DNA of 64,000 bases from Sediminibacterium sp. (lineage in GTDB: Bacteria > Bacteroidota > Bacteroidia > Chitinophagales > Chitinophagaceae): assembly GCF_030695065.1 (NCBI RefSeq), contig NZ_JAUYTR010000021.1, positions 141,472 to 205,471 on the forward strand. The letters run 5' to 3'. Of this stretch, positions 26,881 through 35,267 are shown piece after piece. The notes below the pieces were generated by a model. That model did no database searches. It had not been told where the DNA came from and saw only the letters and a program-made list of their open reading frames with translations. The position numbers were made by a program, and so were the translations under genes. The stretch's first letter is position 1. Every line of letters starts with the position of its first letter.

Positions 26881-26920
26881 AAATAAATAAAAAACCCTGT
26901 CTTTTTTACAAGGCAGGGTT
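26881..26920 (-). terminator. Intrinsic terminator after secG
   Basis: A 7-bp core stem AACCCTG/CAGGGTT (26914-26920 and 26893-26899), extendable by CTTGT/ACAAG-type pairing inside, followed on the minus strand by a T-rich run (positions 26894 down to 26881). It sits 21 bp after the secG stop and just before mltG. Confidence 0.75.
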
Positions 26921-26940
26921 TAAAATAAGTGTAAATATCT

Positions 26941-27300
26941 TTATTTCTTAGATGTATCAGTTTTTGTTGGTACTGTAGCAGCAGGTGCTTGTTGAACACC
27001 AGAAGCAGCAGGAGCAGGGCTAGTGGTAGTGGTATTGATCTTCTGAAGAACTTCAGTGTCAACATCAGTTGAACCGCCTTTTAAAAACAAAGTAGAGAAT
27101 AATGCCAATAGGGCTATGATAGCGGCAAAAATCCAAGTGCCTTTCTCTAAAACATCGGTTGTTTGCTTAACACCCATTAATTGATTGCTGATTCCACCCA
27201 CATTACCGGCTAAACCACCACCTTTGGGATTTTGAATCAATACCATAAAGGCCAAGCCCACAGCTGCAATCACAATTAGAACCAAGAACAGATAAATCAT
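26941..27300 (-). CDS. secG: Preprotein translocase subunit SecG
   Basis: A 119-residue protein with two membrane segments separated by the SecG loop VLIQNPKGGGLAGNVGG, and a Thr/Ala/Pro-rich tail from about residue 85 that is longer than in enteric SecG, as often in Bacteroidota. It joins SecY and SecE in the inner-membrane protein export channel. It starts 1 bp after the stop of the TPR-like protein gene and ends at a terminator, so it is the last gene of the miaB-to-secG unit. Confidence 0.95.
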   Translation of the reverse strand: MIYLFLVLIVIAAVGLAFMVLIQNPKGGGLAGNVGGISNQLMGVKQTTDVLEKGTWIFAAIIALLALFSTLFLKGGSTDVDTEVLQKINTTTTSPAPAASGVQQAPAATVPTKTDTSKK

Positions 27301-27301
27301 T

Positions 27302-28471
27302 TTAAATACCTTTTAATTGTTGAATTTTGTCTGCAAAATAAGCGGTTTTTTCAGGATTAGAGAAACTTAATTTGATATAAAGCTGAATTGCCTTATCAAT
27401 TTGGCCTTGCTTTGCTAAAACTTCGGCCATTGTTTCGGTCAAAATTTCTTTAGATTCGTTAGAAACCAAGGCTGTTTCAGCTACTTTTTTCTCCTGTTCA
27501 GGACTAGTACCAAGGTCTTCAGGGTTTGGACTATGATTTTTCATGTCTTTTAACCAATCAGTAAACCTTCTCAATTTGGTAGTAAGTTTGTCTTGCGGAA
27601 TCTTACTTAAATCAATTTGAATACCCTGAGAAGCGAAATAATCAATTGTATGTAATTTATCTTGAACAGGCTCAATGGCTAGTTCTGTTTCTTTCTCTAT
27701 TGGTTTTCTAAATTCAGCCAACTGATTAGACAAAATACTGGCAATTTTGGCATCGCTCTTATCTTGATCGGGGTGTGTAATTGTGCTACTCGTTTCTTCT
27801 TCACTGTATTCCTGTTCCGGCAATAGCGGCTCAAGAATAACTTGCTTGGCTTCAATTGGGGCAGGCATTTCGGTTGGTTCCGTGTCATTTAAAGCACTAA
27901 ATACCGGATCGAAAGGTTCGCTATTTGGAACTTCAGGCAGCGTATAATCCACAGGCGCAGAAGGGGTATTTTCTCTAATAACCGGAATGATTGTTCCAGG
28001 TTTATCAATAGGTTCAATGCCTTTCATTAATTCTCTAACACTCTCTATAGTCGGTATAGAGATATCTGGATTAGGCAGTTCAGGAGCTTCAAAACTCTTT
28101 TCTGCAGATTCAATGGTTTCTTCAATTTTGGGCAAACTGATCATTTCATCCCACTCAATATCCTTTTGACGAATGGAGCGAAGCAACGCGGTATCCAATT
28201 CTTGTTTTGGAGCCTGATCAATACCTGGGTCTTTTAATGCTTCTAGTTGAAATTGAAGCCAATGCGGATTCGTAAAATACAGCGCCGTTTTCATGGCTTG
28301 TGAACCAACCAAAGGGTGATCTTCTTTTTTTAATTTTGCAGCAAATAAGTATTGTCCTGGCGAAAAGAAAGGATAATCGTGCACCAATTTTTCTATTGCT
28401 TCCATTTTAATGGAAGATAGGTCGGCACTGCCTGTTAAATGAACTAAAGCTTTTTCCTGCGTAAATTTCAT
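27302..28471 (-). CDS. TPR-like protein of unknown function, between lptE and secG
   Basis: A 389-residue soluble protein. Residues 1-90 contain a conserved-looking helical part (VHDYPFFSPGQYLFAAKL); residues 110-260 are acidic, Pro/Glu-rich and probably disordered; the last 45 residues form a TPR-like pair (AEVLAKQGQIDKAIQLYIKLSFSNPEK). There is no signal peptide, so it is probably cytoplasmic. Its fixed place between lptE and secG suggests a link to envelope biogenesis, but I do not know a characterised relative. Confidence 0.8.
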   Translation of the reverse strand: MKFTQEKALVHLTGSADLSSIKMEAIEKLVHDYPFFSPGQYLFAAKLKKEDHPLVGSQAMKTALYFTNPHWLQFQLEALKDPGIDQAPKQELDTALLRSIRQKDIEWDEMISLPKIEETIESAEKSFEAPELPNPDISIPTIESVRELMKGIEPIDKPGTIIPVIRENTPSAPVDYTLPEVPNSEPFDPVFSALNDTEPTEMPAPIEAKQVILEPLLPEQEYSEEETSSTITHPDQDKSDAKIASILSNQLAEFRKPIEKETELAIEPVQDKLHTIDYFASQGIQIDLSKIPQDKLTTKLRRFTDWLKDMKNHSPNPEDLGTSPEQEKKVAETALVSNESKEILTETMAEVLAKQGQIDKAIQLYIKLSFSNPEKTAYFADKIQQLKGI

Positions 28472-28493
28472 AAAAAATAAAGATACAACTCTC

Positions 28494-28997
28494 TTACCAG
28501 TTATTAAATATGCGATTGAATATTTCGTCTGTTAAGTTCCTAACAACTTCATCTAATAGCTGTCCCTCTGCTTGTTGCAAGGTTAAATTTGCGGAGAAGT
28601 CAAAACTTCTGGAAACATCAAATTCTTCTACTTTGTTTTCTAATGTTTTTCGTAGTACAATATGAACTGTAACAGTTAATCGGTTGGTACTGGCCTGTTG
28701 AGCAGAAACACCTACTGTTTGACTTGGGTCGTAGTTGGTAATGGCCCCACTTATCACATAATCTGCATCATCATTATTTGTTCTGGTTAATTTGGTTTGC
28801 CCAGTAATTTTTGATTGTAACTTATCGGTTAATTTAGGACTCAATTGTGGGTTAACATACCTCGCCCTATTTTTAATAAATCCAATCTTAACTGTTTTTA
28901 CATTTGTGGGTATAACAGCATCATTAAATTTATATACAAAACAACCACTCAGTGAAAGCGATATCAATAGTAGCAATGTGGCAATTTTTTTAGGCAT
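28494..28997 (-). CDS. lptE: LptE-like LPS-assembly lipoprotein
   Basis: A 167-residue lipoprotein with signal ending LSLSGC and the Bacteroidota LptE pattern VYKFNDAVIPTNVKTVKIGFI, then a domain with SPKLTDKLQSKI and ISGAITNYDPS. LptE plugs LptD in the outer membrane and helps insert lipopolysaccharide. Longer starts at 29009 or 29018 would run into the preceding gene; the ATG at 28997 gives the cleanest signal peptide and lies 4 bp after that stop. Confidence 0.9.
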   Translation of the reverse strand: MPKKIATLLLLISLSLSGCFVYKFNDAVIPTNVKTVKIGFIKNRARYVNPQLSPKLTDKLQSKITGQTKLTRTNNDDADYVISGAITNYDPSQTVGVSAQQASTNRLTVTVHIVLRKTLENKVEEFDVSRSFDFSANLTLQQAEGQLLDEVVRNLTDEIFNRIFNNW

Positions 28998-29001
28998 CAA
29001 A

Positions 29002-30291
29002 TTATTCATCAATATCATATTCTTTCAATTTGCGGTATAAAGTTCTTTCACTAATACCAAGATCTAATGAAGCATCTTTTCTTTTTCCTCTATGCTTTTT
29101 TAGGGCCTTGATGATTAATTCTTTTTCCTTGTCCATGATATTTAAAGACTCTTCAACTTCTTCGTGAACTTGAATATCCTCATTATTTAAAATCACTGGT
29201 AAAGATCCGTTGTTGCTATTTGCTGGAAGTAAATTATTTTGACCTGCATTTAATGAATTGACATTATTGTTCGAATTCATTACAGGCATTTCATTAGCAT
29301 TTCCTGCATAATCGTTCAAAATAGACTCCTTAGTAAAATTTGCTGCTGTTCCTGCTAACGAAGGGTTTTGTAAAATTTCTACAAACATCTTTTTTAACTC
29401 GGTAACATCCTTTTTCATATCAAAAAAGAGCTTGTATAGAATTTCTCTTTCATTGGCAAATTCTCCAGTACTGCTTCCTGTTCCAGCTAACATGGGCATT
29501 CTGTTGTCTTTCTTTTCAGGAAGAAATATGCGCATTTCTTTACCGCTAACTTGATTAGTAGGGCTAAGAACAGAAATTTGCTCTGCAATATTTTTGAGTT
29601 CTCTAATATTACCAGGCCATGGGTATTGAATCAACATTTCTTTTGCCTCATCGTCTAATTGAACAGGGGTAGTTTTATAGCGTTCAGCAAAATCAACTAC
29701 AAACTTTCTGAATAATAAAAGAATATCGTCTTTTCTATCTCTTAACGAAGAAACCCTTATTGGAACAGTACTTAATCGGTAATAAAGGTCTTCCCTAAAT
29801 CTTCCTTTTTGAGTAAACTCTAATAATTCTCTATTGGTTGCAGCAATTACCCGAACATCTGTTTTCTGAACTTTAGAACTACCCACCCGAATAAATTCAC
29901 CTGTTTCAAGCACCCTCAATAATCTGGCTTGGGTGCCCAATGGCATTTCCCCAATTTCATCCATGAAAAGGGTACCTCCATTCACTGTTTCAAAATATCC
30001 TTTTCTACTATCTACTGCACCGGTGAATGCACCTTTTTCATGACCAAATAATTCAGAGTCAATGGTACCTTCAGGTATAGCTCCGCAGTTAACTGCAATA
30101 AATGGGTTGTGTTTTCTAGATGATAATGCGTGGATGATTTGAGAAAAAACTTCTTTACCCACACCACTTTCACCTACAATCAAAACGGTTAAATCGGTAG
30201 CAGCAACTTGCACTGCAGTATTCAATGCATGGTTTAAAGCGGGGGAGTTGCCAATAATTCCAAATCTATTTTTAATACTTTGTAAATCCAT
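29002..30291 (-). CDS. Sigma-54-dependent transcriptional activator without a sensor domain
   Basis: A 429-residue AAA+ activator: Walker A GESGVGKE (40-47), sigma-54 contact loop GAFTGA (87-92), Walker B GGTLFMDEIGEMP, R-finger region and a Fis-type helix-turn-helix at the C-terminus (KRKDASLDLGISERTLYRKL). There is no receiver, GAF or PAS domain; residues 1-12 lead straight into the ATPase. Between ATPase and DNA-binding parts lies an Asn-rich linker (about residues 330-375). ATG at 30291 is chosen because the upstream nine codons overlap miaB. It should work with RpoN; its signal is unknown. Confidence 0.93.
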   Translation of the reverse strand: MDLQSIKNRFGIIGNSPALNHALNTAVQVAATDLTVLIVGESGVGKEVFSQIIHALSSRKHNPFIAVNCGAIPEGTIDSELFGHEKGAFTGAVDSRKGYFETVNGGTLFMDEIGEMPLGTQARLLRVLETGEFIRVGSSKVQKTDVRVIAATNRELLEFTQKGRFREDLYYRLSTVPIRVSSLRDRKDDILLLFRKFVVDFAERYKTTPVQLDDEAKEMLIQYPWPGNIRELKNIAEQISVLSPTNQVSGKEMRIFLPEKKDNRMPMLAGTGSSTGEFANEREILYKLFFDMKKDVTELKKMFVEILQNPSLAGTAANFTKESILNDYAGNANEMPVMNSNNNVNSLNAGQNNLLPANSNNGSLPVILNNEDIQVHEEVEESLNIMDKEKELIIKALKKHRGKRKDASLDLGISERTLYRKLKEYDIDE

Positions 30292-30301
30292 AATAAATGG
30301 T

Positions 30302-31729
30302 TTAAGGATGATCCACAATTGTACCTAAAAGGGTAGCCCTAGTGCAATCGTGAATTTTTACCCAAACATAATCACCAGGTTGTTGGTTTTCATTTGATTT
30401 GGGGAATACGGTTATTTTATTTTGACTGGTTCTGCCTGTCCAATCATTGGCATCTCTTTTGGAGCGTGTTTCAATTAATATTTTAAACGTTTTACCAATA
30501 TCATTTAAGTTGCTTCTGGTAGACAGTTCTCCTTGTTTGTCTACAATTTCTTGCAAGCGACGCTTTTTATCTTCTAATGAAATATCATCCTTGAATCTTC
30601 TTGCCGCCAATGTTCCAGGTCGCTCGCTGTAGAAATACATATAGCTCATATCGAAACTACAATAATCCATTAGGGTTAATGTGTCTTGGTGTTCTTCTTC
30701 GGTTTCTGTACAAAAACCAGCAATCATATCAGATGTTAAACCACAATTCGGCAAGATTTCTCTAATGCGATCTACTTTAGCCAAATACCATTCTCTAGAA
30801 TAAGTTCTATTCATTAGTTGCAATACCCTTGTGTTTCCACTTTGTACTGGAAGGTGAATGCACTTACAAATATTTTCATATTTAGCCATAGTATATAACA
30901 CAACATCTGTGATATCTTTTGGATGAGAAGTGCTGAATCGAACCCTTAAGTCGGGGCTAACTAATGCAGCTTGTTCTAATAAATTGGCAAAAGTGACCGT
31001 TTCGTTGCCCGTTTCATTCACCCAATGATAACTATCTACGTTTTGGCCTAGCAGGGTTATTTCTTTATAGCCTTGATTAACCAACAATTTGATTTCTTCA
31101 ATAATTGAATTGGCAGATCTACTTCTTTCACGCCCTCTGGTAAATGGAACCACACAAAAGCTGCACATATTATTACAACCTCTTGTGATTGAAACAAATG
31201 CGGTAATACCATTGCTATTTAATCTTACGGGAGCAATGTCGCCGTAGGTTTCGTCTCTACTTAATAATACATTTACCCCTTTTTGGCCACCAGAAGCTTC
31301 TTTAATTAAAGTTGGTAGAGACCTGTAAGCATCTGGACCAATTACCAAGTCAACCAATTTTTCTTGTTCTAGTAATTGAGCTTTTAATCTTTCGGCCATA
31401 CAACCTAAAACGCCAATAAGCATTCCAGGTCTGGTTCTTTTTATTTTTCTAAATTCAGTTAATCGTTTCCGAATGGTTAGCTCTGCTTTTTCTCTTATAG
31501 AACAAGTATTAATTAAAATAAGATCAGCTGTTTCAAAATCGGGGGTTGCGCTAAATTCATTTTCTTGTAATATGGAAGCAACTACTTCACTGTCCGAAAA
31601 GTTCATAGCACAACCATAACTCTCTATATAAAATTTCTTGCCATCCTGTATAGGGGCAACACTAGCTTTAAACGCTTCTCCTTGTCTTGCTTCGTCGTGT
31701 TTTTTATTCAGTAATTCAGCCAGTTCCAT
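30302..31729 (-). CDS. miaB: tRNA-2-methylthio-N6-dimethylallyladenosine synthase MiaB
   Basis: A 475-residue radical-SAM enzyme. The N-terminal UPF0004 domain has Cys40 (ESYGCAMN), Cys76 (NTCSIRE) and Cys in GVLGCMAE, holding the auxiliary cluster; the SAM cluster motif is CNNMCSFC; a TRAM domain ends the protein. It methylthiolates i6A37 in tRNA. It is the first gene of the minus-strand unit leading to secG; its stop is 10 bp before the activator start. Family length and cysteines are normal. Confidence 0.96.
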   Translation of the reverse strand: MELAELLNKKHDEARQGEAFKASVAPIQDGKKFYIESYGCAMNFSDSEVVASILQENEFSATPDFETADLILINTCSIREKAELTIRKRLTEFRKIKRTRPGMLIGVLGCMAERLKAQLLEQEKLVDLVIGPDAYRSLPTLIKEASGGQKGVNVLLSRDETYGDIAPVRLNSNGITAFVSITRGCNNMCSFCVVPFTRGRERSRSANSIIEEIKLLVNQGYKEITLLGQNVDSYHWVNETGNETVTFANLLEQAALVSPDLRVRFSTSHPKDITDVVLYTMAKYENICKCIHLPVQSGNTRVLQLMNRTYSREWYLAKVDRIREILPNCGLTSDMIAGFCTETEEEHQDTLTLMDYCSFDMSYMYFYSERPGTLAARRFKDDISLEDKKRRLQEIVDKQGELSTRSNLNDIGKTFKILIETRSKRDANDWTGRTSQNKITVFPKSNENQQPGDYVWVKIHDCTRATLLGTIVDHP

Positions 31730-31843
31730 CCTTTGTTAATTAAGCTACAAATGTACTGAATATCCTCAATTTATGCCAGTTTGTCAGCGATAATACAAGA
31801 AAAATTGCGTGGGTTTCCTATATTTGATTTGAAAAATGTATAC

Positions 31844-32794
31844 ATGAGTAGAATTTTCCTGTGGTTAACCCTAATGTTAACAACCGGATTTATTGTGAAA
31901 GGGCAGGACAATGTGGTGCAGGCATTGAAAAGAGAGATTAACCGAACAATAAAAAAGGACAATGATACAACAGGCTGGAACTGGAAACGGGGAGGGTTAT
32001 TTAGTTTCAATCTAGCGCAGGGTTCGTTAAGTAACTGGGCGTCTGGGGGCGATAATTTTTCTCTAACCGCCAATGGATACATGAACTATTTTATATTATA
32101 CAAATACAAGCGACATTTTTGGGATAATTCGGTAGATGTTAATTTAGGTTATATACAAAGCACTAGTTTAGGAAGCCGTAAAAACGATGATCGTTTAGAT
32201 TACTTAAGTAAATACGGATACAAAATGGACTCTTTGGGCAAATGGTATGTATCTACGCTAATAAATTTTAGGTCTCAATTTTTTGATGGGTACACTTTTA
32301 ATAATAATCAACCCACTTTTACTTCTTCATTGTTATCGCCTGCTTATATTATTTTATCTGCTGGTTTCGATTACAAGCCCGATCAGTATTTATCTATTTT
32401 CATTTCACCGCTAACGTCAAGGTGGATTGTTTTAGCCAATAAATCCTTATCAGATAAGGGAGGGTATGGGGTTCCGGCTGGCGCAGGAAATTTTAATCAA
32501 ATAGGAGCTTTCATCACCCTAAATTATAGCAACACCATTGCTAAGAATATCACATATAAAGGCAAAATGGATTTATTCTCCAACTACCAAAGTAAGCCTC
32601 AAAATGTAGACTTGTTTATGACGAATTTATTCTCTTTTAAAATTAATAAATTCTTCTCAGCAACCTATAGTTTAGACCTAATTTATGATGATGATGTAAG
32701 ACTATTTGGACCTTCAAAAAATTCTCCCGGCCTTCAAACCAAAAGCTTAATAGGTATTGGTTTTTTAAAGCCATTGAATACCAAAAGAAGTTAA
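31844..32794 (+). CDS. DUF3078 outer-membrane-like protein
   Basis: A 316-residue exported protein with a signal peptide (cleavage near VKGQ) and the DUF3078 features GLFSFNLAQGSLSNWASGGDN and regularly alternating beta strands ending in an aromatic-rich C-terminus, suggesting an outer-membrane barrel. The family is frequent in Bacteroidota and uncharacterised. The open frame begins 63 bp earlier, but the ATG at 31844 starts the signal. It is divergent from miaB and meets purK tail to tail with both stop codons sharing the palindrome TTAA. Confidence 0.87.
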   Translation: MSRIFLWLTLMLTTGFIVKGQDNVVQALKREINRTIKKDNDTTGWNWKRGGLFSFNLAQGSLSNWASGGDNFSLTANGYMNYFILYKYKRHFWDNSVDVNLGYIQSTSLGSRKNDDRLDYLSKYGYKMDSLGKWYVSTLINFRSQFFDGYTFNNNQPTFTSSLLSPAYIILSAGFDYKPDQYLSIFISPLTSRWIVLANKSLSDKGGYGVPAGAGNFNQIGAFITLNYSNTIAKNITYKGKMDLFSNYQSKPQNVDLFMTNLFSFKINKFFSATYSLDLIYDDDVRLFGPSKNSPGLQTKSLIGIGFLKPLNTKRS

Positions 32795-33912
32795 TTGGCT
32801 TTTACTTTAAGTGTATTCTTTATTTTATTGGCTTTATGAGTCAGGTCTTGATAATCCTTATGCATGATGGTGACATGTCCCATTTTTCTACCTGGCTTTG
32901 TGGTAAGTTTGCCATATAAATGAACGAAAGCATTATCTGTTTTCAGTACTTCTTCTAAACCTTCATACACTGCATTCCCACTAAAACCCTCTTCACCAAT
33001 AATATTTACAATTGCAGCGGGAAGAATTGGTTCTGTATTGCCCAATGGATATTGAAGCATAATTCTCCACAACATATCATATTGACTACAGTAATTGGCT
33101 TCAATGGTATGATGTCCGCTGTTGTGAACTCGTGGTGCCGTTTCGTTAACCCATACTTCATCATTTTGGTCAATAAACATTTCAACAGCAAATAGCCCAG
33201 GGCTACTAAGTGCTTTAACCAATTTAATGGCAACTGCTTCCACAACCCAAAGCACTTTTTCTGGTATTAATGCAGGACTAATTTGGTAGTCTAATAAGTT
33301 TAATGCTGGGTTAACCATCATTTCAGATGCTGGAAATATTGCGGTCTCACCTTTATCATTCATTGCAACAATTAAGGCTATTTCTTTTTTAATTGTCACT
33401 TTTTTTTCTAACACACTTGCAGCACTAAATGCCTTATCAAGATCAAATTCATTATTGATTATTTGAACCCCTTTGCCATCATATCCGCCTTCGCCAATTT
33501 TATGTACGGCAGGCAAAAAAGAAAGATGATTGAGTAAATCTTCCTTAGACTCGGTTATTACAAATTCAGAGCTTGGAATGCCATTGTCTTTGTAAAATTG
33601 TTTTTGCGTGATTTTGTTCTTGATAATGCGAATGGCCGAAGGGTGGGGGTAAACTTTAACCCCTTCAGACTGCAATTTTTCTAATGCGTCAACATTTACA
33701 GACTCAATTTCAATGGTAATTGCATCTAAATTTTTACCAAATTGATATACTGCATCAAAATCGGTAATATCCCCTTTAATGAAATTGTGACATAAATGCG
33801 CCGAAGGACAATTGGGGTCATTTTCTAAAACATAGGTATCTACCGTATAATTAGCTGCTGCTTGAAGCAACATACGACCTAATTGACCACCTCCAAGAAT
33901 TCCAATTTTCAT
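32791..33912 (-). CDS. purK: 5-(carboxyamino)imidazole ribonucleotide synthase PurK
   Basis: A 373-residue ATP-grasp enzyme of purine synthesis that carboxylates AIR with bicarbonate and ATP. The opening GILGGGQLGRMLLQAA, KIGEGGYDGKG, and the metal site ETAPRVHNSGHHTIEA are diagnostic. No purE is next to it in this window, unlike many genomes. It is divergent from hppD across a 168-bp region that contains an inverted repeat, and convergent with DUF3078. Confidence 0.96.
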   Translation of the reverse strand: MKIGILGGGQLGRMLLQAAANYTVDTYVLENDPNCPSAHLCHNFIKGDITDFDAVYQFGKNLDAITIEIESVNVDALEKLQSEGVKVYPHPSAIRIIKNKITQKQFYKDNGIPSSEFVITESKEDLLNHLSFLPAVHKIGEGGYDGKGVQIINNEFDLDKAFSAASVLEKKVTIKKEIALIVAMNDKGETAIFPASEMMVNPALNLLDYQISPALIPEKVLWVVEAVAIKLVKALSSPGLFAVEMFIDQNDEVWVNETAPRVHNSGHHTIEANYCSQYDMLWRIMLQYPLGNTEPILPAAIVNIIGEEGFSGNAVYEGLEEVLKTDNAFVHLYGKLTTKPGRKMGHVTIMHKDYQDLTHKANKIKNTLKVKAN

Positions 33913-33973
33913 AAGGCCAAAGATAACTAAATTTGCTTCGATGCTACCTGATTATCCTCATAAACGATTTAGT

Positions 33974-33995
33974 GATAATAGAATTGAATATTATC
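33974..33995. promoter_or_regulatory. Inverted repeat in the purK-hppD intergenic region
   Basis: Perfect 7-bp arms GATAATA (33974-33980) and TATTATC (33989-33995) around an 8-base centre. It lies 62 bp upstream of purK and 86 bp upstream of hppD in their shared 168-bp region; the rest of that region shows no gene. It could be an operator, but AT-rich arms make chance plausible. Confidence 0.3.
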
Positions 33996-34080
33996 TTTTG
34001 ATTGAAGCATTGACCATTAGTCATTGACTACTGGTTCTTTTCTGGATCTCATTATTTTTCAATTTTAATTTTCATTCTTT

Positions 34081-35214
34081 ATGAATACAATTTCTGCAAT
34101 GCCATTAAATGCTTCATTAAAGCAAGGCGATTTTTTACCTCTACAGGGAACCGATTATGTAGAGTTTTATGTAGGTAATGCTAAACAGGCAGCACATTTT
34201 TATAAAACAGCTTTTGGTTTTCAAAGCTTGGCTTATGCTGGCCCAGAAACAGGAATAAAAGATAGGGCTAGCTATGCAGTAAGACAGAATAAGCTCACTT
34301 TTGTTTTTACTACCCCTCTTAAGGCTAACAATGAAATGGCAGATCATATATATAAACATGGGGATGGAGTTAAGCACCTTGCTTTAATGGTAGAAGACGC
34401 GGCAGATGCTTGGTTTCAAACAACCAGCCGCGGGGCGGTTTCCGTTATGGAGCCGGTAAAACTTACCGACGAAAATGGGGAAGCCGTAATAAGTGGTATT
34501 AAAACCTATGGCGATACCGTTCACTTATTTATTGAAAGAAAAAACTATAATGGTGTTTTTTTACCAGGATTCAAAAAATGGGAATCATCCTATAATCCAG
34601 TAAGTACTGGATTACTTTATGTAGACCATTGTGTTGGGAATGTAGGTTGGAATCAAATGAATAAGTGGGTTGCTTTTTATGAAAATGTGCTTGGATTTAA
34701 AAATATCTTAAGTTTTGATGATAACGATATTTCTACAGAGTATTCTGCTTTAATGAGTAAAGTAATGAGCAATGGCAATGGCTTTGTAAAATTCCCAATA
34801 AATGAACCCGCAGAAGGAAAGAAGAAGTCTCAAGTAGAGGAGTACCTAGATTTTTATGATGGAGAGGGATGTCAACACGTAGCTTTGGCTACGAATGATA
34901 TTGTAGAAACCGTTTCCGAATTACAACAACGCGGTATAGAGTTTTTGAAAGTGCCTAATTCATATTATGATGATTTAATTAGCAGAGTGGGTAAAATTGA
35001 TGAAGATTTAGAGCCGTTGAAAGAATTGGGAATATTAGTTGATAGAGACGACGAGGGATATTTATTACAAATTTTTAGTAAACCAGTTGAAGACAGGCCA
35101 ACGCTTTTCTTTGAAATTATACAACGTAAAGGAGCTAAAAGCTTTGGGAAAGGAAATTTCAAAGCGCTATTTGAAGCATTAGAAAGGGAACAAGATTTAC
35201 GAGGCAATTTATAA
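34081..35214 (+). CDS. hppD: 4-hydroxyphenylpyruvate dioxygenase
   Basis: A 377-residue enzyme of tyrosine breakdown that turns 4-hydroxyphenylpyruvate into homogentisate with non-haem iron. Two glyoxalase-fold halves are visible: residues 20-155 and 170-360. Iron ligands are His in YVDHCVGNVG (near 182), His in GCQHVALAT and Glu in TLFFEIIQRKG. The C-terminal gate helix GKGNFKALFEALEREQ is present. No other tyrosine-degradation gene (hmgA, fahA) is nearby. It ends at a strong bidirectional terminator. Confidence 0.97.
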   Translation: MNTISAMPLNASLKQGDFLPLQGTDYVEFYVGNAKQAAHFYKTAFGFQSLAYAGPETGIKDRASYAVRQNKLTFVFTTPLKANNEMADHIYKHGDGVKHLALMVEDAADAWFQTTSRGAVSVMEPVKLTDENGEAVISGIKTYGDTVHLFIERKNYNGVFLPGFKKWESSYNPVSTGLLYVDHCVGNVGWNQMNKWVAFYENVLGFKNILSFDDNDISTEYSALMSKVMSNGNGFVKFPINEPAEGKKKSQVEEYLDFYDGEGCQHVALATNDIVETVSELQQRGIEFLKVPNSYYDDLISRVGKIDEDLEPLKELGILVDRDDEGYLLQIFSKPVEDRPTLFFEIIQRKGAKSFGKGNFKALFEALEREQDLRGNL

Positions 35215-35226
35215 GTGTCCATTTTT

Positions 35227-35264
35227 ATCATCGGCTCAATTAAATTAATTAATGAGCCGATGAT
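35227..35264. terminator. Bidirectional terminator between hppD and the Na/Pi transporter
   Basis: A 12-bp perfect stem (ATCATCGGCTCA at 35227-35238 and its complement at 35253-35264) with a 14-base AT loop. T-rich stretches flank it on both strands. It lies 12 bp after the hppD stop and 3 bp before the stop of the converging gene. Confidence 0.8.
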
Positions 35265-35267
35265 ATT

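Noticed and set aside
26802..27065. Open frame overlapping secG and mltG starts on the minus strand
   Set aside because: It lies in another frame of secG and the terminator and has no family resemblance, so it is a shadow.
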